Positions 15,366 through 23,117 of a DNA stretch of 27,688 bases are shown here, in pieces. How positions within the stretch are numbered: position 1 is the stretch's first letter; the number at the start of each line of letters is the position of its first letter. Below the pieces are notes generated by a model that was not told the origin of the DNA, searched no databases, and worked only from the letters and a program-made list of their open reading frames with translations. The stretch spans positions 1 through 27,688 of the forward strand of contig JBJEJI010000088.1 in NCBI GenBank assembly GCA_051877895.1, given 5' to 3'. A program made the position numbers and the translations under genes. The stretch comes from UBA3775 sp051877895. GTDB lineage: Bacteria; Bacillota; Clostridia; Lachnospirales; Lachnospiraceae.

Positions 15366-15962
15366 ATGTGGCACAAGATTAAGGAAATTTTTGAGAGGGA
15401 TGTTTTACTGACAGTTCTGCTGATTATTTCATTAACTGTAACATGCGTTATGATTTTATCAGCCGTGTCTTATTCGGCAAAATACGATGAATTAGTTGCG
15501 GAATACACAGATGAAAACGGGAATTTTATTGAGAACAAAGGCATAGTAGCGGATGACTACGAAAACCTTTTGGGGGTACAGATTTTCAACAAATACCTGA
15601 TGGGGATTATTACGTTGTTTTCAGTTTTTAATTTTGTTCTGGTTACGGGGGTATGGTTTACCAGACGAAGGTTTGAATTCGCTGTGAGAAAGGCTTTCGG
15701 CTCAACGGTTTTTATGATTGTCAGAACGCTGATTTCGGAATTACTGGTTGTGGCTGTTGTTGCACTTCTTTTTGCGGTTTTGATTTATATATCCGGGGTG
15801 ATTGCCGGCATCAACGGTTTCGAAATACATGGCAATATCATTAAAAACTGTTTTGAAATTTCAGGCTGTTGTTTGCTGGTGGTTGTGGTTGCCATAGGTC
15901 TTAACATCAGTAAAATATCCAGACTGACTCCGGTTGAACTGATTAATAACGGAAAGTGTTAA
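15366..15962 (+). CDS. Short FtsX-like permease A, cassette 2
   Basis: 198 residues. It keeps the four-TM plan of an FtsX permease (TMs near 13-35, 77-98, 117-142, 160-182) and the coupling loop TRRRFEFAVRKAFG, which corresponds to ERKREIAIRKAYG in cassette 1. The segment between TM1 and TM2 is only about 40 residues instead of about 200. The gene has intact start and stop and tight spacing, so it looks like a genuine mini-permease rather than a fragment. It may act as the structural half-partner of the large permease upstream, with the sensing or extrusion domain supplied by that partner alone. Confidence 0.82.
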   Translation: MWHKIKEIFERDVLLTVLLIISLTVTCVMILSAVSYSAKYDELVAEYTDENGNFIENKGIVADDYENLLGVQIFNKYLMGIITLFSVFNFVLVTGVWFTRRRFEFAVRKAFGSTVFMIVRTLISELLVVAVVALLFAVLIYISGVIAGINGFEIHGNIIKNCFEISGCCLLVVVVAIGLNISKISRLTPVELINNGKC

Positions 15963-15971
15963 GGTGCATTT

Positions 15972-16634
15972 ATGATTGAGATAAAAGAATTGGTAAAAAT
16001 CTATGGAAAGGGGAATGGTGAAAAAAAAGCATTGAACGGGGTAACTTTCTCCATAGAGAAAGGGGAGTATATTGCAATCATGGGTACCTCCGGTTCAGGA
16101 AAGTCTACCCTGCTGAATGTAATAGGCGGCATGGATGTTCTGACTTCCGGAGAATATTATTTTGATGGTATTCCGGTACATGAATTGAAAGGTGGAAAAC
16201 TGGATCAATTTCGAAAAGAGCACATTAGTTTCGTGTTTCAGCAATTTGCGTTAATGAATCACTATACAGTGGCAGAGAATGTAGAATTACCCCTTCTGTG
16301 CAGAAAGCTGTCCGGAAAACAAAGGAAAAGAATGGTCTCGGAAGCTCTAGATAAAATGGGAATTCACCCTTTAAAAAATAAAAGGGTTACAAAAATTTCG
16401 GGAGGGGAGCAACAACGATGCGCCATAGCCCGGGCTATGGTTTCGGATAATGAGTTGATTCTGGCGGATGAACCCACAGGAGCGCTTGACCGGAAAACAG
16501 GAGAAGAAATCATGAAGTGTTTCACAAAAATGAAGGAAGAAGGGAAAACAGTAATAGTGGTGACACATGATGAAAATGTTGCTTCTTATGCAGACAGAAT
16601 TATAAGGCTTGAGGATGGAATGATTATCTCGTAA
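15972..16634 (+). CDS. MacB/LolD-type ABC ATPase, cassette 2
   Basis: 220 residues with Walker A GTSGSGKS at 38-45, Q-loop Gln90, SGGEQQ signature at 143-148, Walker B ending D166-E167, and His199. These fall at the same residue numbers as in the cassette 1 ATPase, with which it aligns without gaps; FALMNHYTV and ELPL are shared. It starts 9 nt after the mini-permease, with AAGGTG overlapping that gene's stop region. It is presumably the motor for the two permeases just upstream. Last gene of cassette 2; no strong terminator follows directly. Confidence 0.93.
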   Translation: MIEIKELVKIYGKGNGEKKALNGVTFSIEKGEYIAIMGTSGSGKSTLLNVIGGMDVLTSGEYYFDGIPVHELKGGKLDQFRKEHISFVFQQFALMNHYTVAENVELPLLCRKLSGKQRKRMVSEALDKMGIHPLKNKRVTKISGGEQQRCAIARAMVSDNELILADEPTGALDRKTGEEIMKCFTKMKEEGKTVIVVTHDENVASYADRIIRLEDGMIIS

Positions 16635-16663
16635 CTTTCGGGGGTTTTTATCCGTAAAAATAA

Positions 16664-16811
16664 TAATATATAAAAACTAAAGATAACCCACTGCCTTTAG
16701 GCGGTGGGATTAGCTTTAAAGCGGTACAGGGTACAAGCCCTGTACCGCATATGGCACGAAGTGCAGTTTTTTAACGAGCAAAAAGCGTAGCGTTTGCGAG
16801 TTTGACAATAG
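16664..16811 (+). repeat. Intergenic repeat, copy 2 (long form, multiple hairpins)
   Basis: Flanks match copy 1: about 16670-16686 and 16766-16808. The middle carries CCCACTGCC/GGCGGTGGG (16687-16695 with 16700-16708, loop TTTA), a perfect 11-bp stem (16721-16731 with 16738-16748), and GCAC-GAA-GTGC followed by AG and six T (16754-16772). Then comes AAGCG-TAG-CGTTT (16783-16795), the counterpart of AAGCA-TAG-TGCTT in copy 1. It could be a non-autonomous transposon end (IS200/IS605-like hairpins come to mind), or a conserved RNA; no transposase is present. Confidence 0.65.
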
Positions 16812-16831
16812 AAACAAAAATGATATATATT
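16802..16831 (+). promoter_or_regulatory. Possible promoter at the end of repeat copy 2
   Basis: Consensus TTGACA (16802-16807) with TATATT (16826-16831, 18-bp spacer) or TATATA (16824-16829, 16 bp). A terminator stem begins about 14 nt beyond, so any transcript would be very short unless it reads through. Confidence 0.4.
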
Positions 16832-16844
16832 ATTTGCTGACATC

Positions 16845-16870
16845 AAAGCACCGGTAAAACCGGTGCTTTT
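16845..16870 (+). terminator. Intrinsic terminator downstream of cassette 2
   Basis: AAAGCACCGGT (16845-16855) pairs perfectly with ACCGGTGCTTT (16859-16869) over an AAA loop; the T-run is four T then C. It probably ends read-through from cassette 2. The A-run on the 5' side would also let it work on the opposite strand. Confidence 0.8.
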
Positions 16871-16889
16871 CTTGACTCTTCCCAATCAT

Positions 16890-17156
16890 ACAGATTTAGC
16901 TTATTGTTTAATTGACGAGAAAAAAGATGGCAGGATATTAAGCAGTCACAAAGGCATGAACAGGTACAGATTTGAAGCGACAATCGCGAGGCTTTCGTTA
17001 TGACGAGAACACTAACAGCGACGGCGGGTGCATGTCTGAGCCTCGAAGAGGCGAGTTTGCACAGGAGCCGGAGCGAAAAAGTGTGTACAAGGAATAGAAA
17101 ACGCGGCGGTCACGAGACCTGTACCTGAACTGCCTTGTGACGTCAAATAAATCTGT
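16890..17156 (+). ncRNA. Candidate large structured RNA (or palindromic DNA element), unassigned
   Basis: A 267-bp gene-free segment, GC-rich in its core, with nested long-range complementarity: 16890-16898 with 17148-17156 (9 bp), 16912-16917 with 17141-17146, 16945-16951 with 17135-17141, 16953-16956 with 17131-17134, and 16961-16969 with 17119-17127 (9 bp). Inside are GCGA-CAA-TCGC (16977-16987), TCGT-TATG-ACGA (16995-17006) and a composite hairpin: CGGC 17022-17025 with GCCG 17067-17070, GTGCA 17028-17032 with TGCAC 17058-17062, and GCCTC-GAA-GAGGC 17040-17052. I see no motif of tmRNA, RNase P, SRP RNA or T-box. No clear promoter or terminator of its own was found, so a DNA role is possible. 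The + strand is assumed from the neighbours. Confidence 0.5.
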
Positions 17157-17177
17157 GTAAGAAAAAGTTGCCAACGA

Positions 17178-17191
17178 TTACTGGACAGTAA
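17178..17191. promoter_or_regulatory. Palindromic operator candidate
   Basis: TTACTG-GA-CAGTAA is a perfect inverted repeat placed 18 bp upstream of the -35 box of the DUF5717 promoter, a position suited to a dimeric regulator. No regulator gene is nearby. Confidence 0.35.
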
Positions 17192-17209
17192 CTTACTTGA
17201 ATAAAACAG

Positions 17210-17238
17210 TTGAATATTACAGCATGTTTTGTTAAAAT
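17210..17238 (+). promoter_or_regulatory. Promoter of the DUF5717 gene cluster
   Basis: TTGAAT (17210-17215), 17-bp spacer, TAAAAT (17233-17238). The predicted start near 17245 gives a leader of about 95 nt that contains a terminator hairpin. Confidence 0.7.
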
Positions 17239-17270
17239 ATAACGTGGTATACGATTTTTTTGAATATGCT

Positions 17271-17310
17271 CCCGGCAGTCTCTGCTTTTAGAACTGTATG
17301 CCGGGTTTTT
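17271..17310 (+). terminator. Leader terminator (possible attenuator) before the DUF5717 gene
   Basis: CCCGGCA (17271-17277) pairs with TGCCGGG (17299-17305) across a 21-nt loop, followed by five further T. It lies between the promoter and the GTG start, so it would stop transcription unless antiterminated. No obvious competing arm was found. Confidence 0.65.
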
Positions 17311-17339
17311 ATACAGTTAAGGAAAGGACGGACACTATC

Positions 17340-20300
17340 GTGAAGGAAAAGATTGAACAGCTCTCACGCGGAATAATGACTTATGAACTTCCCAGAATCA
17401 AGCTGAGTGAAGAAAAATTAAGCTTTGCGGTAGAAGCAGGCTCCGAACTTACGGGCAGCATTGCAATCAGTAATGAGGCAGATGTACATATGAAAGGACT
17501 GGTTTATTCCACCAACCCGAAGCTGACCGTAAGCCAGTCTCAGTTTGTAGGAAGCGAGAGCGTTGTTGAATATACGGTCCATGCAGAATATTCCACCGTA
17601 AACGACCATATTACGGGAGAACTTTGTTTTATCACCAACTGCGGTGAAATAACCCTTCCTTTTAATATCACAGTAGCTGAGCCTGCACTTAAAACCATAA
17701 TCGGTTCCGTTCATAACATGTATCAGTTTGCGGCACTGGCCAGGGAAAACTGGACTGAGGCAAGAAGACTGTTTACTACCGATGAATTTGAAGACTTTTT
17801 AAGTTATTACGAACCACAGCATCTTTTTCTTTGGGAACGTCTTCTTAAAAGTCCTTCTGTTGATAATGCAATGGAAGAATTTCTGGTGGCTACCAGAAAA
17901 AAAATGGGTGTTACCGTCGAGGCTTCGAAAAAAGAACTTCGTTATGATGTGGGAACAAGCAGTTTTTCTGATGGCTTCAGAATTAGAAAGAACAACTGGG
18001 GCTATATTAATTTGTCGGTTACCAGTGATGTAAATTTCCTTGAACCGGAGCAGGAAATCATTCGTTATGAGGATTTTGCCGGTTCTGAGTTTGAACTTAA
18101 ATATATTATCTATCCGGAAAGAATGAAGCCGGGCTATAACACCGGCAATCTTGTAATCAGTGGCTGCGGAATTCAGCTTGTGATTCCGGTTTCCTGCCAT
18201 CTTCCGGGAAGAGACAAAGAAACTGCCCAGGCTTCCGGAGCCTATAACCGTCTGGTTATTAAGTCAGTGGAAAATTATATTGCTTATGCCATGAATCGTA
18301 TTCCTGCAGGAAGATATGTTTCCGAGGCAATGTCAGTTATTGACAGGTATGAAAGCTATCCGGATCATGATCCCGTACTTGCCAAGCTGTATCGTGCTAA
18401 TCTGCTTAAAATTTCCGGAAAAGAAAGTCCGGCAGCTTCCCTTTTAAACAGTATTGATGAAGATGCCTACAATGATGCCGGTGTTTATGCCAAGGCACTT
18501 TACCTTTACCTGAATGCAGAAAGAGTTACAACCACTAAGCCGGAATATCTGGAGAAACTGTACTCATTATGTAACAGTTATCCGGAGGAGCTGTTAATCC
18601 AGCTTTTTGTTCTTAAAACTGATGAACGTTATTTGAAAAATCCTAAGCTGAGACTTGATGAACTGCGTACCCTCTACGAAAAAGGATGCCGTTCACCTCT
18701 TATGTATATTGAGGCTGCCAGAATTTATAATATGGACCCACGTTTTGTAAAGGAACTCGGAGAGTTTGAAACAGCAACGGTAATGTATTCCCTGAAAACA
18801 GGATATTGCAATCGTGACCTTGCAGGTCAGTTTACAGAGCTTGTTCTAAGAGCAAAAACCTATGTAAAACTTTACTATAATGCACTTGCATTAATATATG
18901 AAAGATTCCAGCCGAAAGATGCCCTGATTGCCATTTGTCAGACTTTAATACGCGGCTATAAAAAGGACAGCCGTTACTTTAAATGGTATCAGAAGGGTGT
19001 GGAGGAAAACATCAGAATAAGCGACTTGTACGAATACTACATGTACTCCATGGATACTGATGTAGAAGAAAATCTGGATCAGTCAGTGCTGATGTACTAT
19101 GTGTACAACAGCAAACTCAATGACAGACGACTTGCTTACCTTTATGCAAATATTGTTCTGCACAAGGATTCTAATCCAATTGTGTATGAAAACTATAAAG
19201 AAAAGCTGAGAATTTTCGCAATCCAGCAGATGCGTGCAGGAAAAAATGATAAGATGTTGTCCATTCTTTACAATGACAGCCTCTGCGATCCGAACTATGA
19301 AAAACAGTTCAGTGAACACTTAAGTAAGGTATTATTCCGATGTGAAGTACGATGTAACAATCCATTAATGAGATGTGTGTGTGTTTCTCACAAGGAATTG
19401 GAGGATGAGGTTATTGTGCCTCTCATTAACGGCGAAGCACAGGTTGACCTTTTCACAGATGATGCCAGAGTGTTTATGCTGGATGCTTCCAATAACCGCT
19501 ATATTTTGTCCGATGAGGTTACAATTGAAAATCTTATGGCATCTGATGATTTAAGCATTACTGCATACAGATGTGACAGAGAAAATGAGAAGCTGATATT
19601 CAACATGGCTGAAAAGGCACATAAGCTTCGTAAATATGACCAGGCAAGCATTGAACTGCGTAAACAGGCGGTTGCAATCAGCGGAATCAGTGAAAGAGGA
19701 AGAGAAGTTTATCTTAGTGAGCTGGTGTTCTATTTTTACGACCATGCTCAGGATGAACTGTCTGAAGAGGACCTTAAACGTCTGGATTACAGACTGCTTA
19801 GTCCTGCAAAAAGAGGAAAGTTCATCGGACTTCTGATTCTCAGGGAACAGTACACTCATGCATTCAAGCTAATGGAGGAATGTGGTTTTGGAGAGGTTGA
19901 TATAAAGCTTCTTGAGAAGTTTGCAGTTTCTCTTCCTCCTGCAGTGCTGAATAATTACAATAAAACACTTTGTGACATTATGTACCATTTGTTTTTAAAT
20001 GGACGCAGAAATGAAAAGGTACTTATATATCTTGTAAACTACTATAACGGCTTGACTTCCTGCATGTATGATGTATGGCAGGAGGCATGCGCAGTACAAT
20101 GTGCAACCTCGGACTTTGATGAAAGAATTCTGGGTCAGATTTTGTTTACGGAAAGTTACCTTCCATATGGCGAGCAGATTTATGCTCACTATCACAGAAG
20201 AGCAAAGAACAGAGCGCTTACCAAGGCATATTTTAATTATCTTTCCTATAAGTATCTGGTATCCGATGTGCCGATTTCCCAGGTTTCAATGGAACTGCTG

Positions 20301-20882
20301 AAAAGAGATGCCTACTATGAAGGTAATGACATGGTTGTTCTTGCCTGCCTTAAGCAGCTTGCCATGGCAGGAGAGCTTACGGCTGAAGAACAGGAATTTG
20401 CCAGAAACTGGCTGGAAATCATGGACAGTAAAGGCAAGATTCTTCCTTGCTTTACTAATTTTGCAAAATATTTCCGTCTTCCGGAAAACATGGAGGACAA
20501 GATATATATTGAATACAGAACTAATCCCGATCACCGGGTTATGATTCACATTGCTACAAGACAGGATGGCAAGAGAGTAGTAAGAGAAGAGTCTATGAGA
20601 AATGTCTGCTATGGAATTTTCGTAAAAGAAATCGTTCTCTTTGCTCAGGAAACCATAGAATATGTAATCAGTGATGATGATGGAATTGAAATGACAAGCA
20701 CCGAGAGGACAATATTGACAGGACCTGTAGACAGTAGTTCAAAAAGCAAAAGCAGGTTCGCCTCAATTAATGCAATTATTATGGCAAGAAATGCTAAAGA
20801 TAAGAGTAAGTCCATTGAACTGCTTAACGACTATGTGAAAAAAGAATTTGCAATTTCACAATTGTTCCATGAAATAGAATAA
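17340..20882 (+). CDS. DUF5717 family giant repeat protein
   Basis: 1180 residues, no signal peptide or TM, so cytoplasmic. The N-terminus (KEKIEQLSRGIMTYELP..KLSEEKLSF) and two Ig-like beta domains (about residues 20-120 and 200-295) precede a long alpha-helical region of TPR-like pairs (about 310-1000), and a small beta domain near 1080-1140. I recognise this as a DUF5717 protein from Lachnospiraceae by its opening and its gene order; its function is not known. The GTG at 17340 is chosen because the family begins here and AAAGGA lies upstream. An in-frame ATG at 17298 is inside the leader terminator and has no ribosome-binding site. The next gene, an Hsp70-like ATPase, follows after 37 nt. 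The solenoid may be a scaffold or client-binding partner of that ATPase; this is inference. Confidence 0.85.
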   Translation: MKEKIEQLSRGIMTYELPRIKLSEEKLSFAVEAGSELTGSIAISNEADVHMKGLVYSTNPKLTVSQSQFVGSESVVEYTVHAEYSTVNDHITGELCFITNCGEITLPFNITVAEPALKTIIGSVHNMYQFAALARENWTEARRLFTTDEFEDFLSYYEPQHLFLWERLLKSPSVDNAMEEFLVATRKKMGVTVEASKKELRYDVGTSSFSDGFRIRKNNWGYINLSVTSDVNFLEPEQEIIRYEDFAGSEFELKYIIYPERMKPGYNTGNLVISGCGIQLVIPVSCHLPGRDKETAQASGAYNRLVIKSVENYIAYAMNRIPAGRYVSEAMSVIDRYESYPDHDPVLAKLYRANLLKISGKESPAASLLNSIDEDAYNDAGVYAKALYLYLNAERVTTTKPEYLEKLYSLCNSYPEELLIQLFVLKTDERYLKNPKLRLDELRTLYEKGCRSPLMYIEAARIYNMDPRFVKELGEFETATVMYSLKTGYCNRDLAGQFTELVLRAKTYVKLYYNALALIYERFQPKDALIAICQTLIRGYKKDSRYFKWYQKGVEENIRISDLYEYYMYSMDTDVEENLDQSVLMYYVYNSKLNDRRLAYLYANIVLHKDSNPIVYENYKEKLRIFAIQQMRAGKNDKMLSILYNDSLCDPNYEKQFSEHLSKVLFRCEVRCNNPLMRCVCVSHKELEDEVIVPLINGEAQVDLFTDDARVFMLDASNNRYILSDEVTIENLMASDDLSITAYRCDRENEKLIFNMAEKAHKLRKYDQASIELRKQAVAISGISERGREVYLSELVFYFYDHAQDELSEEDLKRLDYRLLSPAKRGKFIGLLILREQYTHAFKLMEECGFGEVDIKLLEKFAVSLPPAVLNNYNKTLCDIMYHLFLNGRRNEKVLIYLVNYYNGLTSCMYDVWQEACAVQCATSDFDERILGQILFTESYLPYGEQIYAHYHRRAKNRALTKAYFNYLSYKYLVSDVPISQVSMELLKRDAYYEGNDMVVLACLKQLAMAGELTAEEQEFARNWLEIMDSKGKILPCFTNFAKYFRLPENMEDKIYIEYRTNPDHRVMIHIATRQDGKRVVREESMRNVCYGIFVKEIVLFAQETIEYVISDDDGIEMTSTERTILTGPVDSSSKSKSRFASINAIIMARNAKDKSKSIELLNDYVKKEFAISQLFHEIE

Positions 20883-20919
20883 TAATTAACCACAAATACG
20901 TTTGACAGAAAGGAGAAAT

Positions 20920-22191
20920 ATGGAAACACCGAAAAATCCCAAATCTTTGATTATAGGGCTTGACCTTGGCGTGGATACTACGCAGATATCAGTAAGCGTA
21001 GACGGAAGTGAGCCGGAGTCTGTCAGTATTTCTCCTAATAAAAGCATGTTTCTCATACCTACCGTTCTTTGTGTAAGGCATGACACGAGAGACTGGATTT
21101 TTGGAGATGATGCCATCAGGTGCCGCAACCGTGATGCGGGGATTTTTGTAAATGGCATTCTGGAAAAGGTGGAAAGCGGAGACAGAGTGAATATAATGGG
21201 TGCTGAATTTACAGGCAACCAGCTTCTGGAACGTTTTATAAGAAAAATCTTTACTGCCCTCAGACAGAGATATCTCCGGGATAACATTGAAAAAGTAATA
21301 GTAACCGTAAGAAATAAAACTTCGGTTTTATCCAAAGCAATAGAGGATTCCTTTGAAGCCGTAGGTGTTGAAAAGGACAGGGTGCGGATTTTAAGATATA
21401 TGGAAAGCTTCATGTATTATTCCGTAAGCCAGAAGAAGGAACTTTGGACAAATGATGTATCCCTGTTTGATTTCGATGAAGAAGGTCTGAAATATTATCA
21501 GCTTTCAACCGGGAAAAAACAGCTCCCTGTTACCGTGACGGCAACCGGAAGAGATTTCAGTGACGAACTGAATTTTACCATGCTTGCCAGCATGGTTGAT
21601 ACAAGGCTTGCAAATATTTTTAAGTCCATTACAGACAAGCTGTTGTACCGTCAGATATTATCCACAATTTATTTTACAGGTGTGGGCTTTGACGGAGACT
21701 GGGCAGATGAGGTAATTAAATCCCTTTGTCCGGGCAGACGTGTTTTTAAGGGGCAGAATCTTTATGCAAAAGGTGCTGCTCACTGCGGACTGATAGAAAG
21801 CAATCCGGAGTACAAAGATTTCCTGTTCCTTACTGATGACCAGGTTCGCTATTCAGTATCCATAAGAATGTTTAAGGATAACCGTATTGGTGAATACACC
21901 ATGGTGGCAGCAGGAACCAACTGGGAAGAGGTAAATGCCAAAACCGTAGGTATTCTGGATAATACAGATGAAATATTCTTTACAATATATCATACCGTGA
22001 AAAAAGAAACCAAGCATATAGTAATGAATCTGAGAAACATTGAACAGCGGGAAAATAAAACCACCCGAGTCTCGGTAGGGGTTAAATTCCTTGACAGAGA
22101 CACTGCGGTCATTACCATTAAAGACCTGGGCTTTGGGGAATTTTTTGACAACAGTTACAGAATATGGGAAAAGGTAATTCAGTATTCGTAG
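20920..22191 (+). CDS. DUF5716 family Hsp70/actin-fold ATPase
   Basis: 423 residues. The phosphate-1 motif LIIGLDLGVDTTQIS (D15-G17) and a second phosphate loop YFTGVGFDGDW (about 251-260) are those of the Hsp70/actin/MreB ATPase fold. There is no substrate-binding domain with an EEVD-type tail, so it is an ATPase domain with a short C-terminal extension rather than DnaK. ATG at 20920 has AAGGAG 5 nt upstream; the in-frame TTG at 20902 lacks one. It lies between DUF5717 and a helical-repeat gene with 37- and 15-nt gaps, suggesting a co-expressed complex. Function unknown; an ATP-driven assembly or remodelling role is the natural guess. Confidence 0.85.
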   Translation: METPKNPKSLIIGLDLGVDTTQISVSVDGSEPESVSISPNKSMFLIPTVLCVRHDTRDWIFGDDAIRCRNRDAGIFVNGILEKVESGDRVNIMGAEFTGNQLLERFIRKIFTALRQRYLRDNIEKVIVTVRNKTSVLSKAIEDSFEAVGVEKDRVRILRYMESFMYYSVSQKKELWTNDVSLFDFDEEGLKYYQLSTGKKQLPVTVTATGRDFSDELNFTMLASMVDTRLANIFKSITDKLLYRQILSTIYFTGVGFDGDWADEVIKSLCPGRRVFKGQNLYAKGAAHCGLIESNPEYKDFLFLTDDQVRYSVSIRMFKDNRIGEYTMVAAGTNWEEVNAKTVGILDNTDEIFFTIYHTVKKETKHIVMNLRNIEQRENKTTRVSVGVKFLDRDTAVITIKDLGFGEFFDNSYRIWEKVIQYS

Positions 22192-22206
22192 CGGAAAGGA
22201 AGCACA

Positions 22207-23037
22207 ATGGGAAAATTTATATTTTGTATCGGAAATAAAGCAAAATTTCCTTATACCTTCCACACAACCGGCGTCAGTGTGTATACCATGGAAGAGTTGT
22301 GCTACTATCTCTACCATAATATTGACACTCTTGAAGAAGACCTGTCCGACATGGCTCTTGTAACCTGGATACGGAACGAGCTTGGAATTGTGGACAGAGC
22401 GGACTTTCTGGAACAGCTGATGCAGAGAGGTGCAGGCTTAAAGGATGTGGTGGTTTCAATTTTCTGTAGTACGGATTATTACACAGAGGATGAAATAAAT
22501 CATCTGATTAAGGAAATAGACGCACTTTATGACATGCTTCCTATTGAGCGTAAAAAGCGTCATGCCGATATGCTCATGAAGTTTAAAAAATACAGTGAAG
22601 CAGGCTTTGAATACCGCAGTATTATTGATGACAGGGGATTTGACCAGCTTAGTGTGGCAGCACAGGGAAATGTTTATCATAACGTTGCCGTTCTAATGGC
22701 GAAAAACGGCAGATTTCAGGCGGCATCCAGATATTTCGATACTGCTTACCAGAAAAACCATAACAAAGAAAGTCTGTGTCAGTACCTGTATGCTTTGAAG
22801 CTCGATGGAGACGAAGAAGCCTTTAACCGTGAAATTGCCGGTTATGCAGATGACGGCGAACTTATAAGGAGAATTGAAAATCAGTTTTATTTTGTTGAGG
22901 ACAACCGTGAATATAATGCGGACTACATGAGCGTGCTGAAGCTCATGGAGGTCAGCGGAAAGGAATCTGATGAGGATTTCTGGTGGCTATTTGATGAAAC
23001 CTTAAATAAAATAAAAAGAACCTACAAAGAAAATTAA
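22207..23037 (+). CDS. Conserved helical-repeat protein of the DUF5716/DUF5717 cluster
   Basis: 276 residues, soluble. The N-terminal third (MGKFIFCIGNKAKFPY.F..TGVSVYTMEELCYYLYHN) is a compact domain. The rest is helical with TPR-like pairs (QGNVYHNVAVLMAKNGRFQAASRYFDTAY at about 155-185 is a good TPR match). It starts 15 nt after the Hsp70-like gene, so very likely the same operon. I know no function; as a TPR protein it may bridge the ATPase and its solenoid partner. Confidence 0.8.
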   Translation: MGKFIFCIGNKAKFPYTFHTTGVSVYTMEELCYYLYHNIDTLEEDLSDMALVTWIRNELGIVDRADFLEQLMQRGAGLKDVVVSIFCSTDYYTEDEINHLIKEIDALYDMLPIERKKRHADMLMKFKKYSEAGFEYRSIIDDRGFDQLSVAAQGNVYHNVAVLMAKNGRFQAASRYFDTAYQKNHNKESLCQYLYALKLDGDEEAFNREIAGYADDGELIRRIENQFYFVEDNREYNADYMSVLKLMEVSGKESDEDFWWLFDETLNKIKRTYKEN

Positions 23038-23041
23038 GTAA

Positions 23042-23059
23042 GGCACGGCTGTCCGTGCC
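23042..23059 (+). other. Hairpin between the cluster and valS
   Basis: GGCACGG (23042-23048) pairs with CCGTGCC (23053-23059), loop CTGT. No T-run follows on the + strand, so it is not a standard terminator. It may be an RNA-stability or processing site between co-transcribed genes. There is no T-box before valS. Confidence 0.5.
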
Positions 23060-23117
23060 AAAGAATAAAAAGTTGAAACGGCGGGCGGAAATTCGCTTAA
23101 GGCCGTATGGAGGAAAA

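Noticed and set aside
16890..17156. Assignment of the palindromic element to tmRNA, RNase P RNA, SRP RNA, 6S RNA or a T-box
   Set aside because: None of the conserved motifs I know for these (such as the tRNA-like ends, the GAGGAAAGTCC block, the GGAA S-domain hairpin, or the T-box TGGNACCGCG) is present, and the multi-branched shape is unlike 6S RNA.
23055..23117. GTG start of valS 21 codons upstream
   Set aside because: It lies in a hairpin without a ribosome-binding site and adds a basic tail not seen in ValRS; ATG 23118 has GGAGG at 4 nt.
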